Positions 11,421 to 20,977 of a stretch of DNA of 64,000 nucleotides are shown piece by piece. The translations under genes and the position numbers were made by a program. Below the pieces are notes generated by a model that saw only the letters and a list, made by a program, of their open reading frames with translations, had not been told where the DNA came from and made no database searches. The stretch lies in assembly GCA_036250225.1 (NCBI GenBank), contig JAPZLL010000066.1, positions 62,001 to 126,000 of the forward strand, given 5' to 3'. The stretch is from Cercophora sp. LCS_1. Lineage: Eukaryota > Ascomycota > Sordariomycetes > Sordariales > Lasiosphaeriaceae. How positions within the stretch are numbered: the stretch's first letter is position 1; the number at the start of each line of letters is the position of its first letter.

Positions 11421-12956
11421 CTAATGACATAAGACAACTTGGTCATCATCCTCTAACCTCTCAACAGCTTTTTGAACCTCCTCCTCCCAGTTGCTTCTCG
11501 CAACAATGACCCACTCCAAAACACCAACAAGACCCAATGCAACGCACTGTCCCATCCACAATCCAGCGAGTCCCCAACCGCCTTGAAACGCGAGCCAAAT
11601 ACCACCGGGAAGTGCTCCACCATAGTAGCTCACACAATTGACGAGAGCACCAACCCACTGCCTCCCCATTCCTCTCAGCGCACCACCGCAGCTGCCATTC
11701 AGTCCATCCGCAATCTGAAACAGTGCAACATAGGGCATGATCTCCGCAACCAGTGCAATGACCTCCTTATCGTTGTTAAACAGCCCACCAACCTTGTGTC
11801 TCGTCGCCAGCAAAACAACTGAAATCGTTCCTCCAAAAATCACCGACAGAATGGCAGCAGAATTGGCTGACCTCCTCGCCGCAGCCGGTCTCCCAGCACC
11901 CAGCATGTTCCCCAACCTGGCCGACTCAGCAACACCGAGTCCAAAGGGAATCGTGTTGATGATCTGATCCGCCGTCATAACAACCGACTGCGCAGCCAGC
12001 GGGAGCGTACCCAGCCGTCCAGCAGCGAGCGCAACAATCTCAAAAGCCCACCACTCGGTGCCGACATGAATGATGCCGAGGAAAGCCAGCTTGGCAAACG
12101 GTCCGACATTGACACACGCCCTGCTCAGCTGCAGTCCACCCCAACACCGTTCTTCGACCGGCAGCCCGCGATGAATGACAACATAATAGCCAACCAACAG
12201 CGAGAACGACAACCAGTACGAGATGCCGGTCGCAATCGGAGCACCCATCAAGCCGAACCGGCTGACAAACACGTAGTTCAAAACCGCGTTCAACGGCGCG
12301 GTAACGAACAAGACGTACGTCCCCGCGCGGTACAATCCCTGCGCCTGCAGGAACTTCTTCATGCACTCGAACCAGACGTAGCCCAATCCACCTGGTGCTA
12401 GCAACGCCAAGAAACGTGCACTCTCAACGGATATCGCCTCGGGCTGGTGCAGGGCCCTGAACAAACCCTCTGAGAAGAAAACCCAGATGATGGCGACAAT
12501 AGCGTAGAACCCTGACAGCACAATGATGCCCCGTTGCAGGAGGACACCGAGGTTTGCTTTGCCAGAGGAGCCCTTGGCCGTGAAACTGCTCGATGCGAGG
12601 GTGTCGAGGGCTGAGGTACCGCCAAGGGCGATGAGCCAAGCCGTGGCCATGGCAAACATGTAGGAGAAGGCGGCGACAGCGAGGTCCGACGATGTGAGAA
12701 GCCGGCCGACGGTCAGGATGGAGATAGTTTGGAGAGAGTTTTGGAGCATGTATGCCAAGATGACCGGGAGCGAGGCGCGGGTGAGGAATGTCATTTCTGA
12801 CAGCCAGAGGGTGTAGTCTTCTTTTTCGTGGGCGGCGTCATAGTTGTTGGTGCGAGATGGGAGGAGAGGAGACGTTTCGTCTGCGTCATCGTGTGCTGTG
12901 TCCCCAAGGTTGGGAGAGCGTCGCCGCTCTGTGTCGAGAAGAGTTGTGTAGCTCAT
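11421..12956 (-). CDS. MATE-family multidrug/organic-cation efflux protein
   Basis: Single exon, 511 aa from the ATG at 12956 (MSYTTLLDTERR); the open frame extends 22 codons upstream but without an ATG. A polar, acidic N-terminal tail with a SPLLP motif (possible vacuolar-sorting dileucine signal) precedes about 12 hydrophobic helices in two bundles of six. MATE hallmarks include LPVILAYMLQNSLQTISILTVGRL in TM1, FLQAQGLYRAGTYVL after TM4-5, PLNAVLNYVFV, and in the second half PFGLGVAESARLGNMLGAG and GGALRGMGRQWVGALVN. MATE proteins exchange H+ or Na+ for organic cations at the plasma or vacuolar membrane. It is divergently transcribed from the agmatinase-type gene at 13641 with 684 bp between the starts, so shared regulation is possible. 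That it moves the amine products of that enzyme is only inference. Confidence 0.92.
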   Translation of the reverse strand: MSYTTLLDTERRRSPNLGDTAHDDADETSPLLPSRTNNYDAAHEKEDYTLWLSEMTFLTRASLPVILAYMLQNSLQTISILTVGRLLTSSDLAVAAFSYMFAMATAWLIALGGTSALDTLASSSFTAKGSSGKANLGVLLQRGIIVLSGFYAIVAIIWVFFSEGLFRALHQPEAISVESARFLALLAPGGLGYVWFECMKKFLQAQGLYRAGTYVLFVTAPLNAVLNYVFVSRFGLMGAPIATGISYWLSFSLLVGYYVVIHRGLPVEERCWGGLQLSRACVNVGPFAKLAFLGIIHVGTEWWAFEIVALAAGRLGTLPLAAQSVVMTADQIINTIPFGLGVAESARLGNMLGAGRPAAARRSANSAAILSVIFGGTISVVLLATRHKVGGLFNNDKEVIALVAEIMPYVALFQIADGLNGSCGGALRGMGRQWVGALVNCVSYYGGALPGGIWLAFQGGWGLAGLWMGQCVALGLVGVLEWVIVARSNWEEEVQKAVERLEDDDQVVLCH

Positions 12957-13640
12957 GGTGTTGAGTCCGGATGAGTCTCCTCTCTCCAAGTCGGCGTGGG
13001 AGAGGGGTTGAGGACAAAGCAAGCTGTTTTAACTCCATGATGAATTGACCAACAACAACAAAATTTTCAGTGGAATCCTGCATGTCACTTCCTTTCCCTG
13101 CAGTTTCTTTGCAATGCATGATCTCCACTGGGACAAGCTCACCGTTCATCGGCGGGTTGTTGCTCCTCGGAAGCATGCACGATAGCCGATAAGGCGGCTA
13201 TCAAGCCGTTTTGGGCAAGTTAGCCACCGCGCTGCCCCCGATTCGTCCCGACGCGGGGGTGCCGACATCGCAACGTCCCGGACTGCCGGCGCTAACGCTT
13301 TTGGGCCATGTAGCCACCGTGATAAGGCGGGTTTGTGGGGAGGCCTGACAGATGCATCGTGATGCATCACGATGCATCATGATGTAAGACAGAGCAGACC
13401 ATGCCGAATTTGGCGATTTACGCGCTTCATGATGGTCAAGATAAACTTGAGCAACATCGTTGGCTAAGCCAAAAATGGTGTGTTAGGCGCCTGACGAATG
13501 ACAACATCGAAACTGAGTCTCTTGCATGGACCCAAACATCTTGACCGACTCGCTCATAGCATGTCTGTTGCTGTATAAGACATGTCGACATCTCAACAAC
13601 ATGTTGTAGTTGTCACTCGTCCTCATCATCCCAAGTCACA
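12957..13640. promoter_or_regulatory. Divergent promoter region, MATE / agmatinase-like
   Basis: 684 bp separates the divergent ATGs. It contains three contiguous GATGCATC octamers at 13351-13378 and two imperfect direct repeats. Those repeats are a block near 13188-13225 with GATAAGGCGG...TTTTGGGCAAGTTAGCCACCG, matched near 13290-13332 by CTTTTGGGCCATGTAGCCACCG and a second GATAAGGCGG. A TATA-like GTATAAGA lies near 13573-13580, about 65 bp before the agmatinase start. GATA-containing and repeated palindromic sites fit regulated expression; which factor binds is not known. Confidence 0.5.
13351..13384. repeat. Three 10-bp repeats of the palindrome GATGCATC
   Basis: GATGCATCGT, GATGCATCAC and GATGCATCAT stand head to tail and are followed by GATG. 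Each octamer is a perfect palindrome, and the period of 10 bp equals one DNA turn, so all sites face the same side of the helix. That arrangement fits cooperative binding of a dimeric regulator in the MATE/agmatinase divergent promoter. Confidence 0.7.
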
Positions 13641-15023
13641 ATGTACTCCGAGTCTCTCCTCCTTGCCCTCTGGGCCTCCCTTGTGTCGGCTCACGGCACC
13701 CACAACACCCAAACCCCCATCTCGGGTCCTCACCAGTCCCTCTGGTACAACCGCCTCCCCGGTGACGGCGGCACCCAGGCCGATTCCGTCTTCAGCGGCA
13801 TCTCAACCTTTGGCCGTCTCCCTTACCAGCCCTGCCTCCAGAACCCCGATGCCGTCTACGACATCGCCTTCATCGGCGCTCCCTTTGACACGGGCACATC
13901 CTACCGCCCCGGCGCCCGTTTCGGTCCCTCGGGTATCCGCCAGGGCTCCCGCCGTCTGAACCTCTACGGCGGGTACAACGTCCCTCTCAAGACCAACCCC
14001 TTCAACAGCTGGGCCACTGTCCTCGACTGCGGTGACATCCCCGTCACCTCGTACGACAACACCTTTGCCCTGCAGCAGATCGAGGAAGGCCACTTCAACA
14101 TCCTCTCCCGCTCGCCGGCCACCGACGCCGACAAGCCCGGCCCCGCCGTCCGCGGCTCCCTCAAGGGCAGGACCCTCCCGCGCGTCATCACCCTCGGCGG
14201 CGACCACACCATAACCCTCCCTCTTCTCCGCTCCATCAACCGCGCCTACGGCCCCGTGTCCGTCATCCACTTCGACTCCCATCTCGACACCTGGCGCCCC
14301 AAGGTCTTTGGCGGTGCACCCTCCGATGTAGCAAGCATCAACCACGGCACCTACTTCTACCACGCCGCCATGGAGGGTCTCCTCGCCAACGACACCAACA
14401 TCCACGCTGGTATCCGCACCACGCTTTCTGGACCGAGTGATTACGATAACGACGGGTACTGCGGTTTCGAGATCGTCGAGGCCCGCGAGATCGATACCAT
14501 TGGCACCGAGGGCATCATCAAGCGCATTCGCGAGCGTGTGGGCACCACCCGCCCCGTGTACCTGTCGCTTGATATCGACACCCTCGATCCTGCTTTTGCG
14601 CCTGCCACTGGTACGCCTGAGACGGGCGGCTGGTCGACGCGCGAGCTGAGGACCATTCTGAGGGGTTTGGATGGATTGAATCTGATTGCGGCGGATATTG
14701 TCGAGGTTGCTGTAGGTGGCGCCGTTTTCTTTGTGTTTGCGGTTTTCATCGGGGTGTTTTATGTCGAGTTGTTTTTTCCGGGGCGGCTGGATGCCAAGAC
14801 GTCGTATTCGTTTCCCGTTTGAGGGCTTTTTCTCTCTGTTGTTTGACTTTTGGGAAGTTTGTTTCTTTGAGGAATACGTTGTGCTGACAAGTGATAGCCG
14901 GCGTATGATACCAATGCTGAGCACACGACTATGGCGGCGGCCGATGTGCTTTATGAGATTATGAGCATCATGGTCAAGAAGGGGCCTTTGAGCCAGAGCG
15001 TCAAGGGGATCAGGGATCTCTGA
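13641..15023 (+). CDS. Secreted agmatinase/arginase-family ureohydrolase
   Basis: Two exons (13641-14711, 14898-15023; 186-bp intron, phase 0) give 398 aa. Residues 1-18 form a signal peptide (hydrophobic LLLALWASLVSA, cleavage near AHG). The binuclear Mn2+ site of the ureohydrolase fold is complete: GGDHT (His189), FDSHLD (Asp212, His214, Asp216) and LDIDTLDPAFAP (Asp311, Asp313). The substrate-loop region PATGTPETGG is present. The length and GARFGPSGIR motif favour agmatinase (agmatine -> putrescine + urea) over arginase, but guanidinobutyrase or another guanidino-acid hydrolase is possible. The signal peptide implies the secretory pathway or extracellular space. Exon 2 supplies the final helix (AEHTTMAAADVLYEIMSIM). 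If the intron is not removed the frame ends at 14822 after a hydrophobic tail, but the spliced model restores the family C-terminus. Confidence 0.9.
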
Positions 15024-15152
15024 GGAGTCTGGAGAATCGGGAGATGGGATGACGGAGGAAATGGAGGAGAAATGGGCAGGTCCAGCTTATGAATGACATG
15101 AATAATGACAAGGACTCACTGTGCTGGGAGTAGACAGGGTGGCTGAGATGGC

Positions 15153-16758
15153 TCAGAACAATATGATGTTGTAGTCTAGTTTTTCTAGAGATTGTTAGAA
15201 CGCATCAATGAGACCGACAATGTGAACTTACCCAACAGTTCTCCGGCGCAGAGATCACCGTCTGCATCGCCAAGCTTGTCTCTCAGGGCCCAAATGTCCC
15301 TTAATGCCTGCCGGATGATACCCACGTGGAGTGAGCGGATGCACTCCTCCAGTCGATCAACTTTGTCCAGTGCGAATCTCCTCTGCTCTTCGCTGACGGC
15401 TTCGCATCCAAGTGTGAATAGTGGCATTGCCATGGCGACCCATGTGTGGCATGGTTCAGTTGAGAAGTTGGTCTCTATCTGAGAAAAGAGGAGCAGCATT
15501 TGGGAAAAGGTAGACTGGATTTCTGGGGACCGAGACGGTAGGCGGTAGAGTTGGCGGTAGATCTGGATGAGGGTGGCCTGTTGGAAGATTTGATGACATA
15601 GGGCATACTCGTGAAGATGGATATGGTCCAATGCCGGCCCAGAAGCCGACGAGAGGTTGACTGGTGGTGTTGCTCTGGAGTCACGGATGATCATGGCGTT
15701 GACTTTGCCAAGGAGGATGTCTGCCTCGAACGTGTCCAGGTCATCAACGGGCTGTATTCGCGCGAGTTGGTCGATCTGGTGAAGAATGTCGAGGAGCTCG
15801 TCGCTGTACCCCAGGAACCCGTCGATGACCGGGCTGGTCCTTGGTGGCGATTTGATCAGTCGACCGGGCTTCGGTATCTCCGGAGGACTTTCAATCGAGC
15901 CGTGTGTGATATATGGTAACGTCTGCAAAGAGAGATAAAGCTGATGCAGATGCTTCATGGCCGTGTGAATGCTCCCTCGGCCTCTGTCTCGATAGTTCGC
16001 CCCGTCACTGTCCATCAATGCCCGGATTCCCTGCAAATGAATGCGCCACGACGATGAAAGATTGCCCTCAAGGCGCCGGTAGGTGAAGACGTCTGTCAGA
16101 CACCAGAGAAGGCACGTCGCCAGCAAGGTCTCGTTCATCTCTTGTCGGCCAGACGTTGCCGTCTCCAAGGCGCCTCGCAGCAGTGAGAGGCCAGAGGACT
16201 GCAGATGGCCCAGTATCTTCACGATGTCAACGCCATCTAGCGTGACAACACCGCGTGACAGGAATCCTGCAGCTGACAAGGCAAGACAAGCCGACATCAG
16301 CTGTGGCGACTCGAACGTTGCCGGCAGTAGTCCCTGGCGGAGGTCATGGTGGACCGAGGGGTGACAGGATAGGGAGGCGAGGATGTCTCCTGTGAAGTGA
16401 CTCAGCAGTCTCTGGTAACGTGGTGAGAGCGGTATCCCGTTTGGAAGTCGTTGTGGGAGCCATGGTGTTGTGTTTTGCTGCACCAAGGTCATTTCGCCTC
16501 CGTGATCTCCAAGGATTGGATGTTAGCCGGTTACCAAAAGGGGTATAAACAAAGGATAGAAAAGGGCTAGGGGCTGAGTGGGACGAAATTGCGACGCATA
16601 CCTGAGATTTTGCCGCCATTTTGCCATACCACCCTGAGTGTGTACTTGCACGTCCTGCTGAACGCAGAACACTGCCCGCAGAGGGGTTTTTGCTCATCAC
16701 ACTTTCTCCTCCGCCTCCGACACTCGTCGCATCCTTGGCGAGATCGCGGGCCCGGCAT
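15153..16758 (-). CDS. Zn2Cys6 fungal transcription factor
   Basis: The model has exons 16758-16602, 16506-15232 and a 32-nt last exon 15184-15153, 487 aa. Introns are 95 bp (GTATGC...TTGGAG) and 47 bp (GTAAGT...CTAAC...CTCTAG). Without the last intron the frame stops at 15185 and gives 492 aa. The binuclear cluster is near the N-terminus: Cys10-x2-Cys13-x6-Cys20-x6-Cys27-x2-Cys30-x6-Cys37, with the basic run RRRRRK between. The remainder is a mostly helical fungal-specific regulatory domain (HPSVHHDLRQGLLPATFESP, LSAAGFLSRG, and a C-terminal acidic DKLGDADGDLCAGEL). It acts in the nucleus, usually binding CGG half-sites. It lies tail-to-tail with the agmatinase gene 130 bp away, so it may be a local regulator; the target genes are unproven. 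Confidence 0.9.
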
Positions 16759-17624
16759 AACGGTTCGCAGATTTAGGGTTATGTGGACCGGAGAGAATTA
16801 TTGGGAGAGGATGCATCTGAGACTATCTGACAGGAGCGAATCCGGCAAGTTGCAAATGCGGGGATGAGACCTTTTGATGTTATCATTCCACCTCAATCCC
16901 TTTGTAACAGAAAGATAAGCCCGCACTCCGCAAGATAAGCGAGACGCGATAAGCGACCTCCCCCCAACGCCCTGATTCGCGGGTCCTGTAGCCGATCTTG
17001 CAGCTGTGTGGGACGCTGTCGCAGTGGGGTGGAGACCGGCAGCTGTCGTCACTTGTGTGTCGGTTGGCTCTTCTGACTTTTTTTTTTTTCCCCCTTATTG
17101 GCAGTAGACAAAAGCAAGGAGGCACTTGTTGCGTGTAGAAAAATGAACTTCCCTTACAAATCCCAACTTTGCAAATTTTGACACTGGAGGGCTTTGATAT
17201 TTAACACGGTAATTCCCATTGCACCCTGATGTCCACGCATGTCCAAATCTTGGCAAACGGGGCGAGACTGAGGCGGTGCAAAGATTGATTGGTCTTGAGC
17301 TGTTCAAGCACTGGCGAGACATTGGGCCATTTTGTGCAAATTCCATATTGCCCAAATGTCCAGAATGTCCAAGCTCTGCAAGTTGTCCAGCCCCAAATCC
17401 CCCATTTCCCTGTATAAGACATCCTGACGCCTCAACCCCCCCTCCCATATCGAACAGCCGAACACTGCTGGACGATAGGCATCGTACGATACATTGCAAG
17501 ACAATTTCAGCGTCCCCTCGACAACCGAACCGGCGGCCCTGCAGCACACAAGACGGCATCGGCTTCATTGCTACGTGGAGCTGACGATCTAGTTTTTACA
17601 GAAGAGTAAATTGACCTGCGAGGA
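16759..17624. other. Divergent intergenic region, Zn2Cys6 gene / C2H2 gene
   Basis: 866 bp between the regulator start (16758, minus) and the C2H2 gene start (17625, plus). A T10C6 homopolymer junction lies near 17080-17094. Overlapping open frames on both strands have no motif. The region is taken to be the two promoters; no discrete site can be assigned. Confidence 0.5.
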
Positions 17625-19756
17625 ATGAGCGTTGAGAGCCTAGTGAAGGAGCTTGAGAGACAGATAAAGGAGGTGCAAAACCATTTGCAGTCGTGGCGAG
17701 AGAAGTGGGAAAGAGGGTGGCGAGAGAAGTGGGAGAGAGAGGAGCGGGAGAGGGAGAGGCAAAAGCAGCGAGCCCTTCGCGAGATCCATGGATTCATTGC
17801 CGCCCTGGACCATTTGGACCGTACCGACAGGGATTTTAAATCCCCCTCTCTGGGATCTTTATCAAAGAGCCACGCTGATTTTCTCGGGTAAGCCACATCA
17901 CGGTTACGCTCTGTGGGCACTGACCAAGAACATGAACAGAATTCCGTTGGAGGAAGAAGTTGATGGACAGGACGGGCCGAACTCCTCCTCCCCGACAACC
18001 TCCGCAAGGAAGGCCTGGAAAGCATTGCGCGCGGTGAGAAGGGGCATAGTTGCAGAATTCCAGAAATTCCAAGAGGTGGCGTCGCAGTCAGAGTCTCCAA
18101 CACTATGCGACCTCCGGGCCTTTTTCCCATCGCACAAAACGCTGGCCCACCGAGGCCTCCTGATCTTCCGCGATGTCGTCAATGGCATTCAGCCTTCAAC
18201 ACTTGTCGAGACCTTTGCTTTTGCCACTCTTTCGCACGCCGTATCGCAGGTTCTCATTCGTCAAAAACGTATGCAAAGTGACCAACTACTGTTGGGGTTA
18301 CTGCGCTGGAGGGATTGTATCCGCGACGAGAGTGGAAGAGAAGCCTTTGAAACGTTGGCTGACAGCTTATGGCCTGTCTGTTTTCAAGCCGCAAAGCATG
18401 CCGAAAGCCTGTGGTCAAACACACTGGGTATGCCGTTTGCACCTTCACCATCGACGCCAGCGGAGGGTGGACCAGCGCCGTGGCAGGTGCCAGATCCCAC
18501 GGGGCCAGAGGGGGTCAGAACGCCAACGGATCCAGTTTTTGGTGGACAACCTCCACACGACGCGTTGGTTGTCGATGAACCTTGGCGTGTTGGAGGCATA
18601 GCAACCGTCCCTACTTCGCCTACGCGCCATGGACCTTGCAGCACCACGGAGCCACCCACCCTCCTTGGGGATACCTTGCACATTACTGATGCCACCTCTC
18701 AGGAGTTCAACTTCGCGCAGTTCATCGACCTCGGCGTTGCGGGTTGGGAACAGGATATTCGCTCCGACTTCGACCCCATGGCAGACTCATTTGATACGCA
18801 ACCCTGGGTGCCAGATACAAACCCGAGCGTTTACAACCCCATCATTGAAGACCTACCACCACCTGATATTCCCCACCTGGCCGCGGAAAGGATGGCAACA
18901 GAACCCCCCACTGTCCCGTCGACGTTGCAGCACCCGGTGCCTCTGGTTGATGCGTCGGACAGTTGTCTCGTCGCGATCTTGAAAGCAACTTTTGTTTTCA
19001 TCGCGGTCGTCATATTCACCAACAGCATCGGTGACTACCTCACTCGGCTGTCCTGTGAAGGAATCTCATCAGCTTGGACAAGGGCAGGCTCTGCTTTCGC
19101 TGTTGATCGGTCTAAGGTTGAGAGGAAACTACGACGCGAATTCTTCCAACCCTTGAAGCACGCCGGTGGGGAGGATGAGTTTCTTGCCTTGCTGGGTGTC
19201 GCTAAGACCATGGTTGTGCTCGGCTTCCTTGCAACGTTGGAGGAGGTCCAGAACTATCTCCATAGACTCTCCAAGGTAAATTCCCATCATCCTTCAGCCA
19301 GCTTGTCACTGACACAGGGCTAGGAACTTCTCCTTTCCGATGCCAAACAAGCGGCTTTCGCCCGATGGATGTATCAGACCCCGCGCCAGCGCCCTGCGGA
19401 AATGGGTCTTTCCCTCAAACGACGTGACCCTCCAGACACGGAAGCGGAAGGCAGTGCTGCTAAAAGGCGGGTTCCACCAATCTTCGTGCAAAAAAGTGTC
19501 CATATTTCTGACTTCATGCGCTAGACCGGCTTTTCCTTGCGAGCACCCCGGTTGCGGCAAGGTATATCACACGCCAGCTGGATTGTGGAAACACAAGGGG
19601 AAACACACAGATCAACCCAAGCGATTCGCGTGTACCCAATGTGATTATGTGTCGGATCGACGGGATGTTGCGAGGCAGCATTTCCGTGGTCAGCACAAGG
19701 GTATCGAGTTGCCTTCATCTTTGGAGGAGACGCGAAGGGGACGGCCTGTGTTGTAA
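17625..19756 (+). CDS. C2H2 zinc-finger protein with N-terminal coiled coil
   Basis: Four-exon model (17625-17887, 17940-19275, 19324-19370, 19525-19756) keeps frame throughout and gives 625 aa. Residues 1-60 are highly charged Glu/Arg/Lys repeats predicted as coiled coil. Residues about 150-260 match a fungal module that I recognise from C2H2 proteins (GLLIFRDVVNGIQPSTL, ETFAFATLSHAVSQVL, RRQ-like RWRDCI, LADSLWPV). A Pro/Thr-rich middle and one hydrophobic stretch (LKATFVFIAVVIF) follow. The C-terminus has two C2H2 fingers: FPCEHPGCGKVYHTPAGLWKH and FACTQCDYVSDRRDVARQH. The third intron (154 bp, GTATCA...CGCTAG) decides the fate: if it is retained, translation stops at 19524 after a basic KRRDPP...AAKRR stretch and the fingers are lost. 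A frameshift rather than an intron is the alternative. Probable DNA-binding regulator. Confidence 0.6.
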
Positions 19757-20977
19757 GGGTTGGCCTGGTCTCATGAACTCTGGCCCATGTTGGGCACATG
19801 TGTCTTCTTATTGACTTCCATTTTGTATAGCCTGGTTCAAACACTGATACAACGATCTCATTTCTCTGTTCAAGTGGGTAGGGTCATCAAAATACATTTT
19901 TTCTTTTACGTTGTCTTGGTCGTATTGGGACAATCTTGTGCCGGACCCGAAATCGGCTCGTGGGGACTCGTCGGGGTGTCATTGGTGGCTTTAGATCTAA
20001 CTCAATCAAGCATAACCGACCCTTCGACTTGGGGGTCCGTGAACTGGCAAGGCTGAGCCTCGGTGGGAGGAGAACGCTCAGATTCGAAGATGAGGGCTGA
20101 GGGCTGAGCTGGGAGCTGAAAATATTGCGCCGCGTTTGAGATCATGGAGTTGCGCCACTATTGGCGCTAGCCAGATTCGACCCCTTTGGCACGCACGAAG
20201 GCGTTTTCTTCATTTGCCTGGCTATCTCTCTCTGCCAACGTTCTTAGGCAGCCTATTTCTAGCGTGGCATCTCTGACCTATTTTAGTTGCTGGTTGTATT
20301 CAACTTGGGTCGGACATCTTGTGCTTCCATTCCGTTGGTGCAAGTATCTCGAAGACTAGTGTAGCATCAACGATTTGCACAGGCGCAATGCACTACGGTG
20401 ATGGTGGTGAGGGTTGGGGCGGTCCCAAACGAGTTGAGCCCAGTATGTGCTATTCATATCATGTTGATTCACGAAAATATGTCATCAGATACTGGTAAGT
20501 GGAAACGCCTCGTACGGCACGCCGTCTTGCTGATAGTCGCGATAGATAGAAACAATCTTAGAGCCGTCATCGGGTCCGGAAACCGATACGAGCTGGGCGA
20601 GGCCGCCTAGGTGAGTCGTGACCGAGACCGAGCTGCCAACCGGATAGACAATTTACCAACACTTGAAACTGTTGTCAGTCCAGTTCAGCCGGCCTTGAAA
20701 ATTGAGGAACAAAGGTACTGGTGGTCGGCGCTCTCCCTAGCCATGCGGGCAAATCGAGGACGCGATGTCGTGTATCGCCGGTTTGTCGACAGGCTTGACC
20801 GATCGGGTACCCACGCCATCAATGCGAGTGTCCGCGAAGCAGACCAATTGTCAATGGGAATAAGGGTGCGGATGATTGGCTGTGAGATATGTGTGCCAAG
20901 TAGGTACTAAATCCCTCTGACTTTGAAGATCGATAACGCTGGGCAGTCGGAGCTGGTACCAGTCAGCCCAGGATAGC
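19757..20977. other. Intergenic, possibly with a decayed N-terminus
   Basis: No supported gene in the first 630 bp. From the ATG at 20388 there is weak coding-like sequence (short frames to 20491, then 20611-20910 with WWSALSLAMRANRGRDVVYRRF). This may be the worn N-terminal part of the CorA-like relic that follows. The frames do not connect cleanly and I recognise no motif in them. Confidence 0.35.

Noticed and set aside
12957..13022. 22-residue N-terminal extension of the MATE protein
   Set aside because: The open frame begins at a TTG; the first ATG is at 12956.
14712..14822. Read-through C-terminus of the agmatinase-like protein with a hydrophobic tail
   Set aside because: The splice from 14711 to 14898 keeps frame and restores the family C-terminus; the hydrophobic tail is intronic translation.
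13803..14924. 373-codon open frame antisense to the agmatinase-like gene
   Set aside because: It is a shadow caused by codon bias of the real exon; Gly/Val/Asp-rich translation without motifs, while the sense strand has a complete metal site.
6962..16758. Secondary-metabolite biosynthetic cluster around the transporters and regulator
   Set aside because: No polyketide synthase, NRPS, terpene cyclase or other backbone enzyme is present in the window.
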